NCBI GenBank assembly: GCA_027315405.1
Contig: DAHUYB010000053.1
Span: 62,001 to 126,000 of the forward strand
Length of the DNA: 64,000 nucleotides
Direction of reading: 5' to 3'
DNA from: Gammaproteobacteria bacterium
Lineage (GTDB): Bacteria > Pseudomonadota > Gammaproteobacteria > Natronospirales > REEB76
In this document: positions 62,116 to 64,000 of the stretch, piece by piece
Position numbering within the stretch: position 1 is the first letter of the stretch
How the letters are laid out: each line of letters opens with the position of its first letter
Made by a program: the position numbers and the translations under genes
Notes under the pieces: model-generated
Databases searched by the model: none
What the model was told of the DNA's origin: nothing
What the model saw: the letters and a program-made list of their open reading frames with translations, nothing else

Positions 62116-62679
62116 ATGTGGACCTTGCGCGGGACCGCCATCGTATTGTTTTTTCTGTGGCTGTTCCTTGACGGCGCGGTAGTTTTTCGCCGCAAGTCCG
62201 CCAAGAGCGAAAGTCGCGACCGCTTTTCCCTGTGGGCGATCATGCTGGGCAATATGGTTGCCTGGGTAGTAGGTATCTATATTGCCTATACACCCTATGG
62301 CGTCATCCGCCCCACGGTGCCCGTGCAGATCGCCGGGCTCATTGTCATGGGCATCGGTATCCTGGTGCGCTCCATCGCCATCGCCCAACTTGGCCGGTTC
62401 CACACGCCCAACGTGGCCGTGTTCGCTGATCACCGGGTGGTGGACAGTGGCCTTTATCGTCATATCCGCCATCCAAGCTATCTGGGTGCGCTGATCGCGT
62501 TCCTGGGCTGGAGCCTGGCGCTGGGCAATTGGTTGAGCCTGTTCATCATCATGGCGCTTTCTCTTGTGGTGTATCTGTATCGCATTCACGAAGAAGAAAC
62601 GGCGCTCAGCGCTTCACTCGATCAAAAATACCGTGACTATTGCCGACGAACCAAGCGGTTGATTCCCTTTATATACTGA
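62116..62679 (+). CDS. Isoprenylcysteine carboxyl methyltransferase-like membrane protein
   Basis: This 187-aa integral membrane protein has four or five helices (about residues 5-22, 38-58, 67-88 and 120-155) and the C-terminal ICMT/PEMT cofactor motif GLYRHIRHPSYLG (about residues 112-124) followed by EEETAL. Such enzymes use S-adenosylmethionine for methylation of lipids or small molecules; the substrate is unknown. Confidence 0.85.
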   Translation: MWTLRGTAIVLFFLWLFLDGAVVFRRKSAKSESRDRFSLWAIMLGNMVAWVVGIYIAYTPYGVIRPTVPVQIAGLIVMGIGILVRSIAIAQLGRFHTPNVAVFADHRVVDSGLYRHIRHPSYLGALIAFLGWSLALGNWLSLFIIMALSLVVYLYRIHEEETALSASLDQKYRDYCRRTKRLIPFIY

Positions 62680-62757
62680 GCCGGATTTCGGCACCCAGTG
62701 GGCTCTGGAATATTGCCAATGCACGCATACTCTACTTCAAAACAGAATGGCACGGTG

Positions 62758-63963
62758 ATGAAATCATTCAGGATGTTCACGGCATTTTTTATTGCGACCT
62801 TAATGATATCTGTGCCGACACGCGCATTAACGGCCGCAACGCCGACCGCACCTTTTAATGTCACGGTGCCGATGGTGGTTGAAAACCACCGTCCCTATGT
62901 GGATTTTGAAATCACAGGTTCAAATGGGCGCAGATTAAAAGCGCATTTTTATGTGGATACGGGCGGCGGCGCTATTTTGCTGACTGAATCACTGGCAAAG
63001 CGTTTGGGACTCAGGACTACCGGCAAGCCGTTCCAGGAAGGAGGCAGCGCGCTTGCGCCTGCGAACCTTCCGACCTTCAGCTTGGATCACCGAGTGCTTG
63101 CACTTACCGGCGTGGCTGCGTTCATCGTGATCAAGGCCGCCGGCGGTTTGCAGGGGACCGACGCACAAGGGGCTTTCCCGGCGCGCGCATTGCGCCATTA
63201 TCAGGTGGTATTCGATTATCCAGCAAGGAAATTCACGGTTGCGACTCCCCATGCCTTAAAACCCGAAGGCATTCCCGTCAAGACCTACATCGGCGACGCA
63301 GGCATGCCGGTGGTGACGCTCGCGGTGGACGGTGCATCGCACGATTTTCTGATGGATACCGGCGGCACCTATTGCATGATCTCGGCGGCGCAGTTGGGCA
63401 TCTGGGCAAAACAGCATCCTCAATGGCCGCATGCCAGTGGAGCGTACGGTCCCGCCAACATGCTGGTCGGGCCCGGCGAAGTCCACTATGAGATGCTGCG
63501 CATCGCCGCCATGCAGTGGGGCCCTTTCGCTTTGAAACATGTCGGCGCCGTTTCCAGACCCGTGAATGCCTACGAGAAATTTATGTCCCAGATTGCAGGC
63601 AAACCCGTCATCGGCTCCATCGCCGGCAATGTGTTGCAGGCTTTTCGTGTGGATATTGATTATCCCGGAGATCAGATATATCTGGAACACACGGCTGGCA
63701 TTCGTGATAAACCGTTGAACATGGTGCCTGTGATACTGGAGCTCAAAGATAGGGGCTATGTGGTGGCCGGAACCGCCCCGGGCATGACCGCTATTCACAA
63801 AGGCGACCGATTGTTGCATGTTGGCAGGCTCGATGCGCAGACCGCCACCCTGGCGGAAATCGTGCACGCGCTACAGGGAAAAGTAGGTATCCGTAAAAAC
63901 CTGCTGATCGAGCGCGGCGGCCAGCGGCTGGAAATACAGTCAAGAGTCCGACTTATCCTGTGA
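62758..63963 (+). CDS. Exported retropepsin-like aspartic protease with PDZ-like end
   Basis: This 401-aa precursor has a signal peptide (cleavage near TRALTA, about residue 20). It contains two DTGG motifs (YVDTGGGAI near residue 67 and LMDTGGTYC near 200), each with a following hydrophobic flap region, so it has two retropepsin-like lobes in one chain. A C-terminal PDZ-like segment (about 325-380) follows, with GTAPGMTAIHKGDRLLHV. The ATG at 62758 precedes the signal helix directly; the frame runs 20 codons further upstream without support. Confidence 0.8.
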   Translation: MKSFRMFTAFFIATLMISVPTRALTAATPTAPFNVTVPMVVENHRPYVDFEITGSNGRRLKAHFYVDTGGGAILLTESLAKRLGLRTTGKPFQEGGSALAPANLPTFSLDHRVLALTGVAAFIVIKAAGGLQGTDAQGAFPARALRHYQVVFDYPARKFTVATPHALKPEGIPVKTYIGDAGMPVVTLAVDGASHDFLMDTGGTYCMISAAQLGIWAKQHPQWPHASGAYGPANMLVGPGEVHYEMLRIAAMQWGPFALKHVGAVSRPVNAYEKFMSQIAGKPVIGSIAGNVLQAFRVDIDYPGDQIYLEHTAGIRDKPLNMVPVILELKDRGYVVAGTAPGMTAIHKGDRLLHVGRLDAQTATLAEIVHALQGKVGIRKNLLIERGGQRLEIQSRVRLIL

Positions 63964-64000
63964 TATACACCGCTTGGTTTGCCGGCCCAGCCGGGTGTAG

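Overview
The window looks like chromosomal DNA of a fairly GC-rich gammaproteobacterium (or close relative). It carries fabV, greB, trxC, DedA, MipA/OmpV, GGDEF/EAL proteins and a proteobacterial-style aryl polyene operon. I cannot name the genus. I found no rRNA or tRNA gene, CRISPR array, insertion sequence or integrase.

Layout. (1) 432-5237: a multi-PAS histidine kinase, a receiver-only response regulator and a membrane GGDEF protein with a ruined catalytic motif but an intact inhibitory-site motif. (2) 5254-6459: FabV enoyl reductase. (3) 6573-34209: a large pigment locus. A flavin halogenase-like gene and a MipA/OmpV gene run leftward. Diverging from them is a rightward chain: phosphopantetheinyl transferase, chain-length factor, PAP2 protein, a broken second chain-length factor, acyltransferase, two ACPs, membrane protein, acyl-ACP ligase, dehydratase, glycosyltransferase-acyltransferase fusion, aromatic ammonia-lyase, thioesterase, LolA-like protein, MMPL exporter, lipoprotein, ketosynthase, dehydratase, ketoreductase, ketosynthase. 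It follows the aryl polyene (Ape) order and runs straight into DarA/DarB dialkylresorcinol genes, an unknown 134-aa protein and a BtrH-like acyltransferase. A convergent operon supplies a second ketosynthase pair, a third ACP and an ABC-2 exporter.

(4) 34500-43482: a mixed region with a PIG-L deacetylase, a PLD-like protein, envelope proteins of unknown role, a FecR-domain protein, a DedA protein and two more c-di-GMP enzymes. (5) 43668-48330: a three-gene 2-oxoacid:ferredoxin oxidoreductase operon that includes its own flavin/FeS electron-transfer subunit. (6) 48391-54869: small genes, a saccharopine-dehydrogenase-like enzyme, trxC, greB and the remains of a polX gene. (7) 55016-59713: an acyl-CoA dehydrogenase, then an ArsR-type regulator, an Old Yellow Enzyme, a glutathione transferase and an FMN reductase, which look like an electrophile-response unit. 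(8) 59966-63963: hemerythrin-like protein, SDR, MsrA, a membrane methyltransferase and a retropepsin-like protein.

How it fits together (inference). The ammonia-lyase makes an aromatic acrylate, the ligase loads it on an ACP, and the Ape ketosynthases, ketoreductase and dehydratases extend it to a polyene, which the halogenase may halogenate. DarB/DarA build a dialkylresorcinol, and an acyltransferase may join the two into a flexirubin-type ester that is then exported. Such aryl polyene-dialkylresorcinol hybrids are best known from Bacteroidetes flexirubins; finding both halves fused with a halogenase here is the most notable feature of the window.
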